Assembly: GCF_006494655.1 (NCBI RefSeq)
Contig: NZ_VHIM01000001.1
Coordinates: forward strand, 248,001 to 312,000
From: Arthrobacter agilis
GTDB lineage: Bacteria; Actinomycetota; Actinomycetes; Actinomycetales; Micrococcaceae
Reading direction: 5' to 3'
DNA: 64,000 nucleotides
Positions 28,372-36,585 of this stretch are shown here, one piece after another (the first letter of the stretch is position 1; every line of letters begins with the position of its first letter). A program made the position numbers and the translations under genes. Under the pieces are notes generated by a model. The model did not search any database and was not told where the DNA came from. It saw nothing but the letters and a program-made list of their open reading frames with translations.

Positions 28372-28658
28372 GGCAGCCCGGCTCGGCGCGTCAGACCCGC
28401 GGCAGACCCCCGCCGGGTCTGGCAGCCCGGCTCGGCGCGTCAGACCCGCGGCAGACCCCCGCCGGGTCTGGCAGCCCGGCTCGGCGCGTCAAACCCGCGG
28501 CAGACCCCCGCCGGGTCTGGCAGCCCGGCTCGGCGCGTCAAACCCGCGGCAGCGCGTCATACTCGCGGCAGTCGGCGAGGCCCGCACTGCAGACCCGCGG
28601 CAGCGTGTCAGACCCGCGGTAGCGCCCCACCGGGTCTGGCAGCCCGGCTCGGCGCGTC
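28372..28658. repeat. 49-bp tandem repeat array with internal hairpins
   Basis: Units of 49 bp begin at 28372, 28421, 28470 and 28519, nearly identical apart from a G/A change in the GTCAGACCC/GTCAAACCC core. Degenerate copies follow, and the unit head recurs at 28638-28658. Each complete unit carries CAGACCC-CCGCC-GGGTCTG, a perfect 7-bp hairpin. The core ACCCGCGGCAG, with variants, occurs seven times. The array fills the whole 316-base gap between a rightward and a leftward gene, where it can act as a terminator cluster. No coding function is apparent. Confidence 0.9.
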
Positions 28659-28674
28659 CCGGATCGAAGGAGTG

Positions 28675-30063
28675 CTAGGAGGCCTCCAGCGCCCTGCGGT
28701 AGCGGACCTCGGCGGCTTCCTGCGCCAGCATCGACCGCTCACGCCGCGCCTTCGTCGGCCAGGTGGCGATCAGCGTGAGGATGGTCGCGCCCAGCACCAG
28801 CACCGCGATGGTGATCGCGGAGTCGGTCCAGAACTGCTCGGGGAAGAGCCGGATCAGGGTGTCGTCCACCCGGAAGGTCCAGGTTCCGTCGGCGAAGAAC
28901 AGCGCGTGCACCTGGGTGAAGAAGGTCTCCCAGCCGATGACGGCGAGCACCGTGAGCGCGACCATACCCACCAGCGTCAGCACGGCCCCCGCGAACAGGG
29001 CACGCCTGATGCCGCCCTTGTAGCGCCGGGCGAGGTAGATGCACGAGAGCACGGCGAGGACGAAGAGCACCAGCGCGATGAAGAAGGACAGACCGAGGAC
29101 GCCCTTCACGTCCGCCATGTGCCCGACCTCCGAGTCGAGGAACAGCGGCTCACCCTCGGGCGTCACCAGCCCGCCCAGGTAGCGCGGTGGCGCGAAGTTC
29201 AGGACGTAGTCCAGCGCATAGGAGCCGTACGTCATGCGATCGTCCAGCGAAAATCCGAACTGATCGGCCGGGAAACCGGGCCGGTGGTACTCGAACCACA
29301 GGAACGACGACGTCGCCACGGCACGCACCGCAGCCGCGACCACGATGACCGGGAAGAAGAGCGCGACGACGACCTGAAGGAACCGTGCCGGCGCGGGCTT
29401 CGCCGAGAACGCGTTGTCCCGCACGGCAGCCCGCCGGGCCACGTCCTCGTCCGACGGACGCACCGAGAGGGCTCCCGTGTCGGTCGCGGGCTCGCGGGCG
29501 GGCGCTGCGCTTTCGCGGGACGCGACGACGCCGTCCGACGACCGCCTGTCCGATGCTCCTGCAGCAGCGGCTCCTGCCGGCACGCCGCCGGCGGGGCCGC
29601 CGGCGGCGGTCCTCCCCACGGAATCCGGTGCCTGCGGCGTACTGCCGTGATGGCCGTCCTCGGCGGAGTGGACCGGCTCGTGGGAGGAGTCGGCCGGCTC
29701 ATCGGACGAGTGGGCCGGCTCGTTGGAGGAGTCGGCCGCCGAAGGTGCAGCGAGGAGCCCGGTTTCCGGCTGCGGGCCGTCCGCCGTTACCGCGTGCGCT
29801 CCACTCCCGGGGACGCCCTCGCGCTCATCAGCGGTTCGCTCGTCCGCGGTCGGCTCTTCCGCGGTGGGACCATCAGCGGTGAAACCGTCATCAGTGGAAC
29901 CACCAGCCGCCTCGCCGGCGCGGGACGATGGATCAAATGAATCAGACGAACCGGCGGAATCATCAGCGGCATCGGCGGGGACTGCCTGGCCCCCGAACGG
30001 CTGCTCCCCGTCGCGAGGGGAGTCGTCCCCGGTGGTCGGACGGTCGCTGTCTTTGTGTACCAC
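28675..30063 (-). CDS. DUF1461/TIGR01906-type integral membrane protein with acidic repeat N-terminus
   Basis: GTG 30061-30063 is preceded by GAGGAG with seven-base spacing. The first 200 or so of 462 residues are disordered, acidic and repetitive (TADE/TAEE units, then a seven-residue EPA(H/D)S repeat). The rest has four to five membrane helices with the family-type external loop containing HMADVKGVL and FFADGTWTF. The TIGR01906/DUF1461 family has no known function. It converges with the acyl-CoA ligase gene across the 49-bp repeat array. Confidence 0.82.
   Translation of the reverse strand: MVHKDSDRPTTGDDSPRDGEQPFGGQAVPADAADDSAGSSDSFDPSSRAGEAAGGSTDDGFTADGPTAEEPTADERTADEREGVPGSGAHAVTADGPQPETGLLAAPSAADSSNEPAHSSDEPADSSHEPVHSAEDGHHGSTPQAPDSVGRTAAGGPAGGVPAGAAAAGASDRRSSDGVVASRESAAPAREPATDTGALSVRPSDEDVARRAAVRDNAFSAKPAPARFLQVVVALFFPVIVVAAAVRAVATSSFLWFEYHRPGFPADQFGFSLDDRMTYGSYALDYVLNFAPPRYLGGLVTPEGEPLFLDSEVGHMADVKGVLGLSFFIALVLFVLAVLSCIYLARRYKGGIRRALFAGAVLTLVGMVALTVLAVIGWETFFTQVHALFFADGTWTFRVDDTLIRLFPEQFWTDSAITIAVLVLGATILTLIATWPTKARRERSMLAQEAAEVRYRRALEAS
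29666..29749 (-). repeat. 21-bp coding repeats in the acidic N-terminal region
   Basis: Four consecutive 21-base units starting GAGT (29666, 29687, 29708, 29729; the last is partial) encode the heptapeptides NEPAHS-, DEPADS- and HEPVHS-. They lie within the disordered part of the DUF1461-type gene. Slippage at such repeats could vary the length in frame. Confidence 0.7.
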
Positions 30064-30185
30064 GCGCTATCTCCTCATCAGCTGCACACCGGTGCCTGCC
30101 CGGCGTCTTCCGACCATACCCGCACGGGCTGCACCCGGCTCGGCGACTCCCCGGAGACCCGGTCGTCACGCGATGATGCTGCCGC

Positions 30186-31178
30186 TCAGGCGGTGATGTC
30201 CGAGTGTCCGCGGTCGACGACGTCGAGGTCCCCTCGGTGCCCGGCGGCCACGGCACGCCGGCCGAGCACCAGGGTGTAGATCCAATAGGCGGCGAACACC
30301 AGGAAACCGATGGTCAGGCGCAGCCAGGGCGGCAGCCCGCTCGGGGTGACGAAGCCCTCCACCAGACCCGAGACGAGGAGTACCAGCACCAGTCCCAGGG
30401 CGACTGTGATCAGGGCGCGCCCCTCCTCGGCCAGGGCCACGGAGCGGGACCGCCGTCCGGGCGCCACCCACGCCCAGAAGATGCGGAGCCCCGCGGCGGT
30501 CGCGATGAAGATGGCGGTGAGTTCCATAAAGCCGTGCGGCAGGATGTAGACGAAGAAGACGTCGAGGCGGTCGTAGGAGGCCATCATGCCGGCCACCAGT
30601 CCGATCCCCTGCGCGTTCTGGTACAGGATGAACGCGGGCCAGATGCCTGTGACGCCGAAGGCGACGGCCTGCAGGGCGATCCACGCGTTGTTCGTCCAGA
30701 CCAGCCCGGCGAAGGACGCCGCGGGGTTCTCCGAGTAGTAGTCGACGAAGTCCTCCTCCACGAAGGCGCGCAGCTCCTCGTCCGTACCGAGCGCCGGGAT
30801 GGCGCCCGGCGTGCTCGTCACCCAGGAGGCATAGAGCCATGCCACGGCGACGAAAAGGAGCCCGACGGCGACCGTCAGCCAGCGGATGCGGTAGAAGGCG
30901 GCGGGAAGGGAGAGCACGAAGAACTGGGCCATGTCCTCCATGACATTGGAGCGTGCGCCGGTGAAGCGCGTGCGCGCCCGCGAGAGGCGCGTGGACAGTG
31001 CCCCGGACAGTGCGCTCTCGGGGTCCACCGAGCGGATGATGGACAGATGGGTGGAGACGCGCTGATAGAGCACCAGCAGTTCGTCCGACTCCGCGCCGTC
31101 GAGGCGCCGCCGTCGAACGAGGTCGTCCAGCCGTTGCCAGTCCCCGCGATGCACGGCGATGAAAGCATCCACATCCAT
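30186..31178 (-). CDS. SpoIIM-like (stage II sporulation protein M family) membrane protein
   Basis: A 330-residue protein with a soluble N-terminal helical region (about 95 residues) and five to six membrane helices. The conserved VWTNNAWIALQA, LPHGFMELTAIFIA and SGLVEGFVTPS blocks are those of the SpoIIM/DUF95 family. In non-sporulating actinobacteria it commonly pairs with an RDD protein, as here, where the RDD gene diverges 182 bases away. The function is unknown; a role in the membrane or envelope is inferred from the pairing with RDD and MoxR clusters in relatives. Confidence 0.88.
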   Translation of the reverse strand: MDVDAFIAVHRGDWQRLDDLVRRRRLDGAESDELLVLYQRVSTHLSIIRSVDPESALSGALSTRLSRARTRFTGARSNVMEDMAQFFVLSLPAAFYRIRWLTVAVGLLFVAVAWLYASWVTSTPGAIPALGTDEELRAFVEEDFVDYYSENPAASFAGLVWTNNAWIALQAVAFGVTGIWPAFILYQNAQGIGLVAGMMASYDRLDVFFVYILPHGFMELTAIFIATAAGLRIFWAWVAPGRRSRSVALAEEGRALITVALGLVLVLLVSGLVEGFVTPSGLPPWLRLTIGFLVFAAYWIYTLVLGRRAVAAGHRGDLDVVDRGHSDITA

Positions 31179-31360
31179 GCGTTCACCCTATAGTCACGGC
31201 AGGCGGCGGCGACCGACCGATGGACGTGCGGATCGCGTCGACACGGACCTGCGCCGAAGCGGAGCGTGAGGGCCCGGACACGCCGTGCCCGGCACTACGC
31301 TGGGTGGAGGCGCGCCGGCCTACCGTCGAGCCGGTCCGTCGTCGAACAGGGGGAGAACGG

Positions 31361-32173
31361 ATGAGCTCGATCGTCACCGGTGAGGCCGTCGTCCTCGAGC
31401 TCAAACCGGCAGGCTTCGCCGCGCGGGGCCTGAGCATCATCATCGACATCGTCGCGCAGATCGTCCTGACCGTGCTGCTCGTCCTCCTGGTCGGCGATGT
31501 CTTCGGCGATGTCTTCGGCGGGGTCCTCGACGAAGCCCTGACCACCGCCCTCCTGCTCGTGCTGGTCGTCCTGGTCCTCGTCGTCGTCCCGGTGACAGTG
31601 GAGACCCTCACCCGCGGGAAGTCGCTGGGCCGTCTCGTCATGGGGCTGCGGATCGTGCGCGACGACGGCGGAGCCATCCGCTTCCGGCATGCCTTCATCC
31701 GCGGCATGCTCGCGATCCTCGAGATCTACCTGCTCGGCGGCTCCCTCGCGTTCCTCGTCTCGCTGTTCAACGAGCGGTCCAAGCGCCTCGGGGACCTCCT
31801 GGCGGGAACCTACGCCATGCGGGAACGCGTGGTCGCGAGGCCGCGGGCGCTGGCCGTCATGCCGCCGGGACTGCGGCAGTGGTCCGAAACCGCCGACATC
31901 GGGCGTCTGCCGGATGCGCTCGCGCGCCGCATGTCCCAGTTCCTGTCCCAGGCCCCGAAACTGACACCGCTGGCACGGCACACGCTCGCCCTGGACCTCG
32001 CCGCCGAGGCCAGCCACCACGTCTCCCCCGCACCGCCCACGGACACCCATCCGGAGGAGTTCGTGCACGCCGTCATCGCGGCGCGCAGGGATCGGGACTA
32101 TTCCTCCATGATGCGCCAGCGGGAACGGACCGAGGCGACGGCGAGAAGGGTGCACACGCTGCCGTTCAGCTAG
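31361..32173 (+). CDS. RDD family membrane protein
   Basis: A 270-residue protein starting at ATG 31361, preceded by GGGGGAG with six-base spacing. The first 140 residues form three membrane helices of the RDD domain with the conserved arginine and aspartates (GFAARGLSIIIDI, TRGKSLGRLVMGLRIV, NERSKRLGDLLAGT). The C-terminal 120 residues are soluble and helical. It diverges from the SpoIIM-like gene with a shared promoter region (31179-31360). RDD proteins are proposed transporters; the substrate here is unknown. Confidence 0.88.
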   Translation: MSSIVTGEAVVLELKPAGFAARGLSIIIDIVAQIVLTVLLVLLVGDVFGDVFGGVLDEALTTALLLVLVVLVLVVVPVTVETLTRGKSLGRLVMGLRIVRDDGGAIRFRHAFIRGMLAILEIYLLGGSLAFLVSLFNERSKRLGDLLAGTYAMRERVVARPRALAVMPPGLRQWSETADIGRLPDALARRMSQFLSQAPKLTPLARHTLALDLAAEASHHVSPAPPTDTHPEEFVHAVIAARRDRDYSSMMRQRERTEATARRVHTLPFS

Positions 32174-32208
32174 CGCGCGGACCGTTCCGATGCCGCCGTG
32201 GCTAATAC

Positions 32209-33507
32209 CTACGGCTGATTGACCCACTCGGTCCAGGGGACGTTCCAGTCGCCGAAACCGTCCCAGACGTACATGGGCCCGTAGTCGGTGTTGAGGATCT
32301 GCACCACGTCACCGGGGCCGAAGGTGTTGTAGAAGTACTCGGCACCCTCGGGGGACATACCGATGCAGCCGTGCGAGACGTTGACGTTGCCGAGTGCCAC
32401 CTGCGCCGCAGGAAGGGCCTCGTGGACGAAGGCTCCACCGTTGCTGAGCCGACTGGCATGGTTGACGACGGTCGGCGGGTAGTAGGCGGGGTCCCCCGGC
32501 TCGAGTCCGATCGACTCGGCCCTGAATCGGGTGGACTCGTAGTGCTCCATGACCACCATGTACCCCTCGGTCGAGGGCCATTCGTCCGTCCCGAGGGTCA
32601 CGGGGAAGGTGCGGTCGAGCTTCCCGTCCAGATAGACCTCCATCGTCTTCGTCGCGTTGTCGACGACGGCGAGGCGCGTGTTGTGGGTCTGGACGGTCAT
32701 GGTCCGGTCGAAGTTACCGATCATCCCGTTGCCGTAGTCCACGCCGAAGAGATCGACGTCCACCGTGATGGTGCTGTTCGGAGCCCAGAACGTCTCCGGC
32801 CGGTAGCGCACCGTCGTGTCCGTCAGCCAGTAGAACGCGCCGGGCTGGCCGCTGGTGCTCGTGACCGTGATGGCTCCCTCCACGGCGTCGCGATCCACGA
32901 CCGGCTCGCTGAAGGTGAATTCGAGCGGCTGGCCCGTCCCCACGGTGCTGCCGTCGAGTGGGAACATGGCGGCGTCGGCCTCGTTGGCAGGCTCGACGGT
33001 CGAGAAGGTCGAGGTCCCGCTCCGGTCCTGTCCCGCGGAGTCGCGCGCGGCATAGGAGAGGACATACTCGGTGTTGAACGCGAGGCGCTCGGTCGCCGTC
33101 CAGGCCGTACCGTCGTCGGACAGCTCGCCCGCAACCGCCGTGCCGCCCGCGCGGGGCACGAGCTCGACGGCGTCCAGCGTGGCCCCTGTCACCGTGACCG
33201 CGGCCGCGGTAGCCGGGTTGACGCCGAAGGCCCCGTTCGTGGGCATCAGCCCCACGGAGTAGTCCTCGGCCGGCGCAGTCCTGATCGGCGTCGGTCTCGG
33301 CGTCGGTTCGGGGGCTTCGCTCGCCGAGGTGGCAGGCCGGGGCGCCGCTGCGGGCGACGACGTCGCCGGTTCCTGCGCCTGGTTCTCCCACGGTGACGCC
33401 GTGGCGATCCCTACTCCTCCGGCGACGACGACGATGGCCGCGGTGCCGATGGCTGCGATCGTCCAGCCCTTCCGGCGCGGCGCGGCTGCGCTCGACTCCT
33501 GCTTCAT
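32209..33507 (-). CDS. L,D-transpeptidase with Ig-like domains
   Basis: Cell-wall enzyme forming 3-3 peptidoglycan crosslinks. After a short basic head and a membrane anchor (WTIAAIGTAAIVVVAGGVGI), two Ig-like domains (about residues 90-280) precede the YkuD catalytic domain with SHGCIGM holding the nucleophilic cysteine. This is the actinobacterial LdtMt2-like layout. ATG 33505-33507 was chosen because GGAGG (33515-33519) lies seven bases upstream; the ATG two codons earlier would sit one base from it. The product is 432 residues. It lies downstream of ahcY in the same direction but past a strong hairpin. Confidence 0.92.
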   Translation of the reverse strand: MKQESSAAAPRRKGWTIAAIGTAAIVVVAGGVGIATASPWENQAQEPATSSPAAAPRPATSASEAPEPTPRPTPIRTAPAEDYSVGLMPTNGAFGVNPATAAAVTVTGATLDAVELVPRAGGTAVAGELSDDGTAWTATERLAFNTEYVLSYAARDSAGQDRSGTSTFSTVEPANEADAAMFPLDGSTVGTGQPLEFTFSEPVVDRDAVEGAITVTSTSGQPGAFYWLTDTTVRYRPETFWAPNSTITVDVDLFGVDYGNGMIGNFDRTMTVQTHNTRLAVVDNATKTMEVYLDGKLDRTFPVTLGTDEWPSTEGYMVVMEHYESTRFRAESIGLEPGDPAYYPPTVVNHASRLSNGGAFVHEALPAAQVALGNVNVSHGCIGMSPEGAEYFYNTFGPGDVVQILNTDYGPMYVWDGFGDWNVPWTEWVNQP

Positions 33508-33514
33508 CCGCATG

Positions 33515-33519
33515 CCTCC
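33515..33519 (-). promoter_or_regulatory. Ribosome-binding site of the L,D-transpeptidase gene
   Basis: GGAGG on the minus strand, seven bases before ATG 33507 and one base before ATG 33513; spacing decides the later start. Confidence 0.7.
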
Positions 33520-33606
33520 AGCCCCTTGGTGTTGCTGCCCGTGAGCGATGTTACGGGACGGCGCAGCCCACGAACCGCAGGCACGAAGCCGATTCCACAA
33601 CGATTC

Positions 33607-33644
33607 GGCCGCTGCCCGGACTCCTTGCGGAGCGGGCAGCGGCC
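33607..33644 (-). terminator. Terminator hairpin downstream of ahcY
   Basis: A perfect 12-bp stem GGCCGCTGCCCG / CGGGCAGCGGCC (33607-33618, 33633-33644) with a further CTCC/GGAG pairing inside lies 14 bases beyond the ahcY stop. No T-run follows, as is common in high-GC actinobacteria. Confidence 0.7.
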
Positions 33645-33657
33645 CGACCGCTCGGGC

Positions 33658-35157
33658 CTAGTAGCGGTACTGGTCCGACTTGTACGGCCCGGCCACGTCG
33701 ATGTCGAGGTACTCCGCCTGGCCCTTGCTCAGCTCGGTGAGTTCGAGGCCGAGGGCGTCCAGGTGCAGGCGCGCCACCTTCTCGTCGAGGATCTTGGGCA
33801 GGACGTAGACCTCGTTCTCGTACTCGCGGTTGCCCTCGGCGTCGTCCTGCTCGAACTTCGTGTAGAGCTCGATCTGGGCGATCGTCTGGTTCGCGAACGA
33901 GTTGCTCATGACGAACGAGGGGTGTCCCGTGGCGTTGCCGAGGTTCAGGAGGCGCCCCTCGGACAGCATGATGACGGAGTGCTGGGCGACGCCCTCGGCC
34001 CCGTTCGCGGGAATGACCCACTCGTGGACCTGCGGCTTGATCTCGATCTTCTCGACGCCCGGGATGCGGGCGAGGCCGGCGATGTCGATCTCGTTGTCGA
34101 AGTGGCCGATGTTCCCGACGATGGCCTGGTGCTTCATGCCGGCCATGTGGCGCGCCATGATGACGTCCTTGTTGCCGGTGGTGGTGATGAAGAGGTCTCC
34201 CTGGTCGAGCACCTTCTCGAGCGTGGTCACCTGGTAGCCGTCCATGGCGGCCTGCAGCGCGCAGATCGGGTCGATCTCCGTGACGATGACGCGGGCGCCC
34301 TGGCCCCGCAGCGCTTCGGCCGCGCCCTTGCCGACGTCGCCGTACCCGCAGACGACGGCGACCTTGCCACCGATCAGCACGTCCGTGGCGCGGTTGAGGC
34401 CGTCCGGCAGCGAGTGGCGGATGCCGTACTTGTTGTCGAACTTCGACTTGGTGACGGAGTCGTTGACGTTGATCGCCGGGAACAGGAGCTTGCCCTGTGC
34501 CGCGAGCTGGTAGAGGCGGTGGACGCCCGTCGTCGTCTCCTCGGTGACACCCTTGATGCCGGCGGCGATCGTGGTCCACTTCTGCGGTTCGGTACCGATC
34601 GTGGAACGGAGGGTGTCGAGGAAGACCGTGTACTCGTGCGAGTAGTCGGCGTCGCCCTCCTCGGGGTTCGCCGGCACGGAGCCGAGCGCCTCGAACTCGG
34701 CACCCTTGTGGACCAGCATGGTGGCGTCCCCGCCGTCGTCGAGGATCATGTTGGGGCCGAGCCCCTCGGCCTGGCCGGGCCAGGTGAGGATCTGCGTGGC
34801 GGTCCACCAGTAGTCCTCGAGGGTCTCGTTCTTCCACGCGAAGACGGGGACGCCTGCGGGCTCGTCGACGGTCCCCGCTCCGACCACGACGGCCGCCGCG
34901 GCCTCGTCCTGCGTGGAGAAGATGTTGCAGGATGCCCAGCGGACCTCGGCGCCGAGGGCGGTCAGCGTCTCGATGAGGACGGCCGTCTGGACGGTCATGT
35001 GGAGGGAGCCTGCGATGCGGGCGCCGGCGAGAGGCTGCGCGTCCGCGTACTCCTCACGCAAGGCCATCAGCCCCGGCATCTCGTGCTCCGCGAGCCGGAT
35101 CTGGTGCCGCCCCGCCTCGGCGAGCGAGAGGTCTGCAACTTTGTGGTCGAACGTCAT
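33658..35157 (-). CDS. ahcY: Adenosylhomocysteinase
   Basis: Hydrolyses S-adenosylhomocysteine to adenosine and homocysteine, clearing the product inhibitor of methyltransferases; an NAD-dependent cytoplasmic tetramer. The 499 residues include [42 protein letters not shown] and the NAD-binding [10 protein letters not shown], and end with the conserved KSDQYRY C-terminus. It follows the Trm112-like gene by 73 bases. I looked for an SAH riboswitch in that short gap and saw none. Confidence 0.97.
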   Translation of the reverse strand: MTFDHKVADLSLAEAGRHQIRLAEHEMPGLMALREEYADAQPLAGARIAGSLHMTVQTAVLIETLTALGAEVRWASCNIFSTQDEAAAAVVVGAGTVDEPAGVPVFAWKNETLEDYWWTATQILTWPGQAEGLGPNMILDDGGDATMLVHKGAEFEALGSVPANPEEGDADYSHEYTVFLDTLRSTIGTEPQKWTTIAAGIKGVTEETTTGVHRLYQLAAQGKLLFPAINVNDSVTKSKFDNKYGIRHSLPDGLNRATDVLIGGKVAVVCGYGDVGKGAAEALRGQGARVIVTEIDPICALQAAMDGYQVTTLEKVLDQGDLFITTTGNKDVIMARHMAGMKHQAIVGNIGHFDNEIDIAGLARIPGVEKIEIKPQVHEWVIPANGAEGVAQHSVIMLSEGRLLNLGNATGHPSFVMSNSFANQTIAQIELYTKFEQDDAEGNREYENEVYVLPKILDEKVARLHLDALGLELTELSKGQAEYLDIDVAGPYKSDQYRY

Positions 35158-35230
35158 GATCTGCTGTTCCTAGCTGTGGTTCGGACGTGTGCGGGGCCGT
35201 GCTGCGCTGTCGGCGCGCACCGAGGTGCGG

Positions 35231-35422
35231 TCAGGCGCGGGCAGCACCATCGGATGGTTCGGCGCGGAGGAGCACCGGGATGCCTTCGTCGAGTCCATAG
35301 GTGAGCGTCTCGCCGTCGGGCCCCGGGGACGACGACGTCAGCACGATGCCGTCCTGCGTGAGCTTCGCGCCGGTGACGGGGCAGCGGAGGACGTCGAGCA
35401 GCTGTACTGGGAGATTCGCCAT
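35231..35422 (-). CDS. Trm112 family protein
   Basis: A 63-residue protein of the Trm112/UPF0434 type. The N-terminal LLDVLRCPVTGAKL has one of the cysteines expected in the family's zinc-ribbon; the partner cysteine is not obvious, so metal binding may be lost. The GIPVLL motif near the C-terminus is typical. Trm112 proteins partner methyltransferases, which fits the ahcY neighbour downstream. Confidence 0.85.
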   Translation of the reverse strand: MANLPVQLLDVLRCPVTGAKLTQDGIVLTSSSPGPDGETLTYGLDEGIPVLLRAEPSDGAARA

Positions 35423-35526
35423 GGATCAGCTTTCGCTCGGGGGGTGGGCTACCTGCCCCAGTCTACCGTGGGGGCCCTGTGCACCCTGAATCGGTGGGCT
35501 TTTCCGAGGGGTTGCCGAAGCGCCTG

Positions 35527-35910
35527 TCAGGGGTCGCGCAGGATTCGCAGGTGCCCCCGGCGGGGGCCGGCGCCGGCCGGCGGTTCCATGGGCGCCCGGC
35601 TGCCACGCTGCGCGGGAGGCGCCTGCTCCGGCGCGGGCTCGGCCGCGGCTTCCCGGACGGCATCGGCGAGCGCCAGGAGGTCGTCGGAGTTGTGCTCGGG
35701 TACCGCGTCGGGAAGCGTGAGGCGCACCACTTCCCAGCCCCGGGGGACGGTCAGCCGTTCCGCGTGGACGGCGCAGAGATCGTAGGTGTGCGGCTCGGCG
35801 TACGTGGCCAGGGGTCCGAGGACGGCCGTGGAGTCGCCGTAGACATAGGTGAGCGTGGCTACCGCCGGCCGCTGGCAGGCTGATCTGGAGCATTGACGGA
35901 GTGATCCCAC
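35527..35910 (-). CDS. DUF3499 family protein
   Basis: Actinobacterial family of unknown function. The protein opens with RQCSRSACQRPAVATLTYVY and continues with a CAVHAERLTVPRGWEVVRL block: four cysteines in CxxxxC and C-H arrangements suggest a small zinc-binding domain. The C-terminal third is alanine/proline-rich. I chose GTG 35908-35910; an in-frame TTG at 35917-35919 is the alternative. In related genomes a phosphomannomutase gene usually follows before the Trm112 gene, but here only about 100 bases separate them. Confidence 0.82.
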   Translation of the reverse strand: MGSLRQCSRSACQRPAVATLTYVYGDSTAVLGPLATYAEPHTYDLCAVHAERLTVPRGWEVVRLTLPDAVPEHNSDDLLALADAVREAAAEPAPEQAPPAQRGSRAPMEPPAGAGPRRGHLRILRDP

Positions 35911-36041
35911 GATCCGCAAGCCTACCGGGCGGAGCCCCCGGAAGCCGCCATCCGGGCCCGTTCGGCAGTGCGTCGGGGAGGGCCGGCGGGACTTCGACGA
36001 TCCGGCGTGCGGCGGCCGGGCGGAAGGCTTAGAGTCGTCCC

Positions 36042-36533
36042 ATGCACGATGCTTCCAGTTTCACGGTCGACCTGACCGGGTCGTCGTCCTCCGGCGGACG
36101 GTCGCGGTCGTTCTACGAGCGGCGACGGAACCGTCACGGTCGCGGGATGCGGGGCGAGCTGCTGCCGCCGCACCTGCCGGGTGCGCGATCGAGGTCGGAG
36201 CAGTTCGACGACTGGGTGATGGAATCCGCGCAGCGGCTCGAACGCCTGTGGGGCGAGAAGATCCAGGACCTGCAGATCGTGGTCCAGGAGATCCCCGACG
36301 GTCTCGAGGAGCTGACGCCGCAGGCCATGAGGGACCTGCTCGGCTCCTGCACCCCGGCCCTGCCCGGACATCCCGCCGTCATCACGATCTACCGCCATCC
36401 GGTTCTCATGGCGGCGCGGGCGCTCATGCCGGTCAACGAACTCGTGCACGACGTCGTCGTGGAACAGACGGCGGAGCTGATGGGCCTCGCTCCGGAAGCC
36501 GTGGACCCGGCGTACGGCCGCTCGCAGGCCTGA
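36042..36533 (+). CDS. Metallopeptidase-family (zincin-like, PF06262 type) protein lacking HExxH
   Basis: A 163-residue protein starting at ATG 36042. The overall pattern (FDDWVMESAQRLERL, IQDLQIVVQEIPD, ITIYRHPVLM) matches the minimal zincin family. At the expected active-site helix it reads NELVHDVVVEQTAELMGL, so the HExxH zinc motif is not present. It is probably a catalytically inactive branch. The N-terminal 45 residues are basic and disordered. It diverges from the DUF3499 gene, as in many actinobacteria. Confidence 0.75.
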   Translation: MHDASSFTVDLTGSSSSGGRSRSFYERRRNRHGRGMRGELLPPHLPGARSRSEQFDDWVMESAQRLERLWGEKIQDLQIVVQEIPDGLEELTPQAMRDLLGSCTPALPGHPAVITIYRHPVLMAARALMPVNELVHDVVVEQTAELMGLAPEAVDPAYGRSQA

Positions 36534-36554
36534 CGCCGGGAGCGCCGGGCGCAC

Positions 36555-36582
36555 GCCGTACGGCGTACGGCGTACGGCGTAC
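36555..36582. repeat. 7-bp tandem repeat (GGCGTAC) with a 14-bp palindrome
   Basis: Four consecutive heptamers (GCCGTAC then GGCGTAC three times) end four bases before the DUF5719 stop codon. ACGCCGTACGGCGT at 36553-36566 is a perfect palindrome. It lies between convergent genes and may act as a terminator or be slippage-prone. Confidence 0.7.
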
Positions 36583-36585
36583 AGG

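Noticed and set aside
28372..28658. CRISPR array
   Set aside because: The repeats are directly adjacent with no unique spacers, and no cas genes are present.
35158..35230. SAH riboswitch upstream of ahcY
   Set aside because: The 73-base gap is too short and lacks the expected conserved core.
33526..35304. 592-codon open frame antisense to ahcY
   Set aside because: Shadow of a strongly conserved gene; no recognisable motif.
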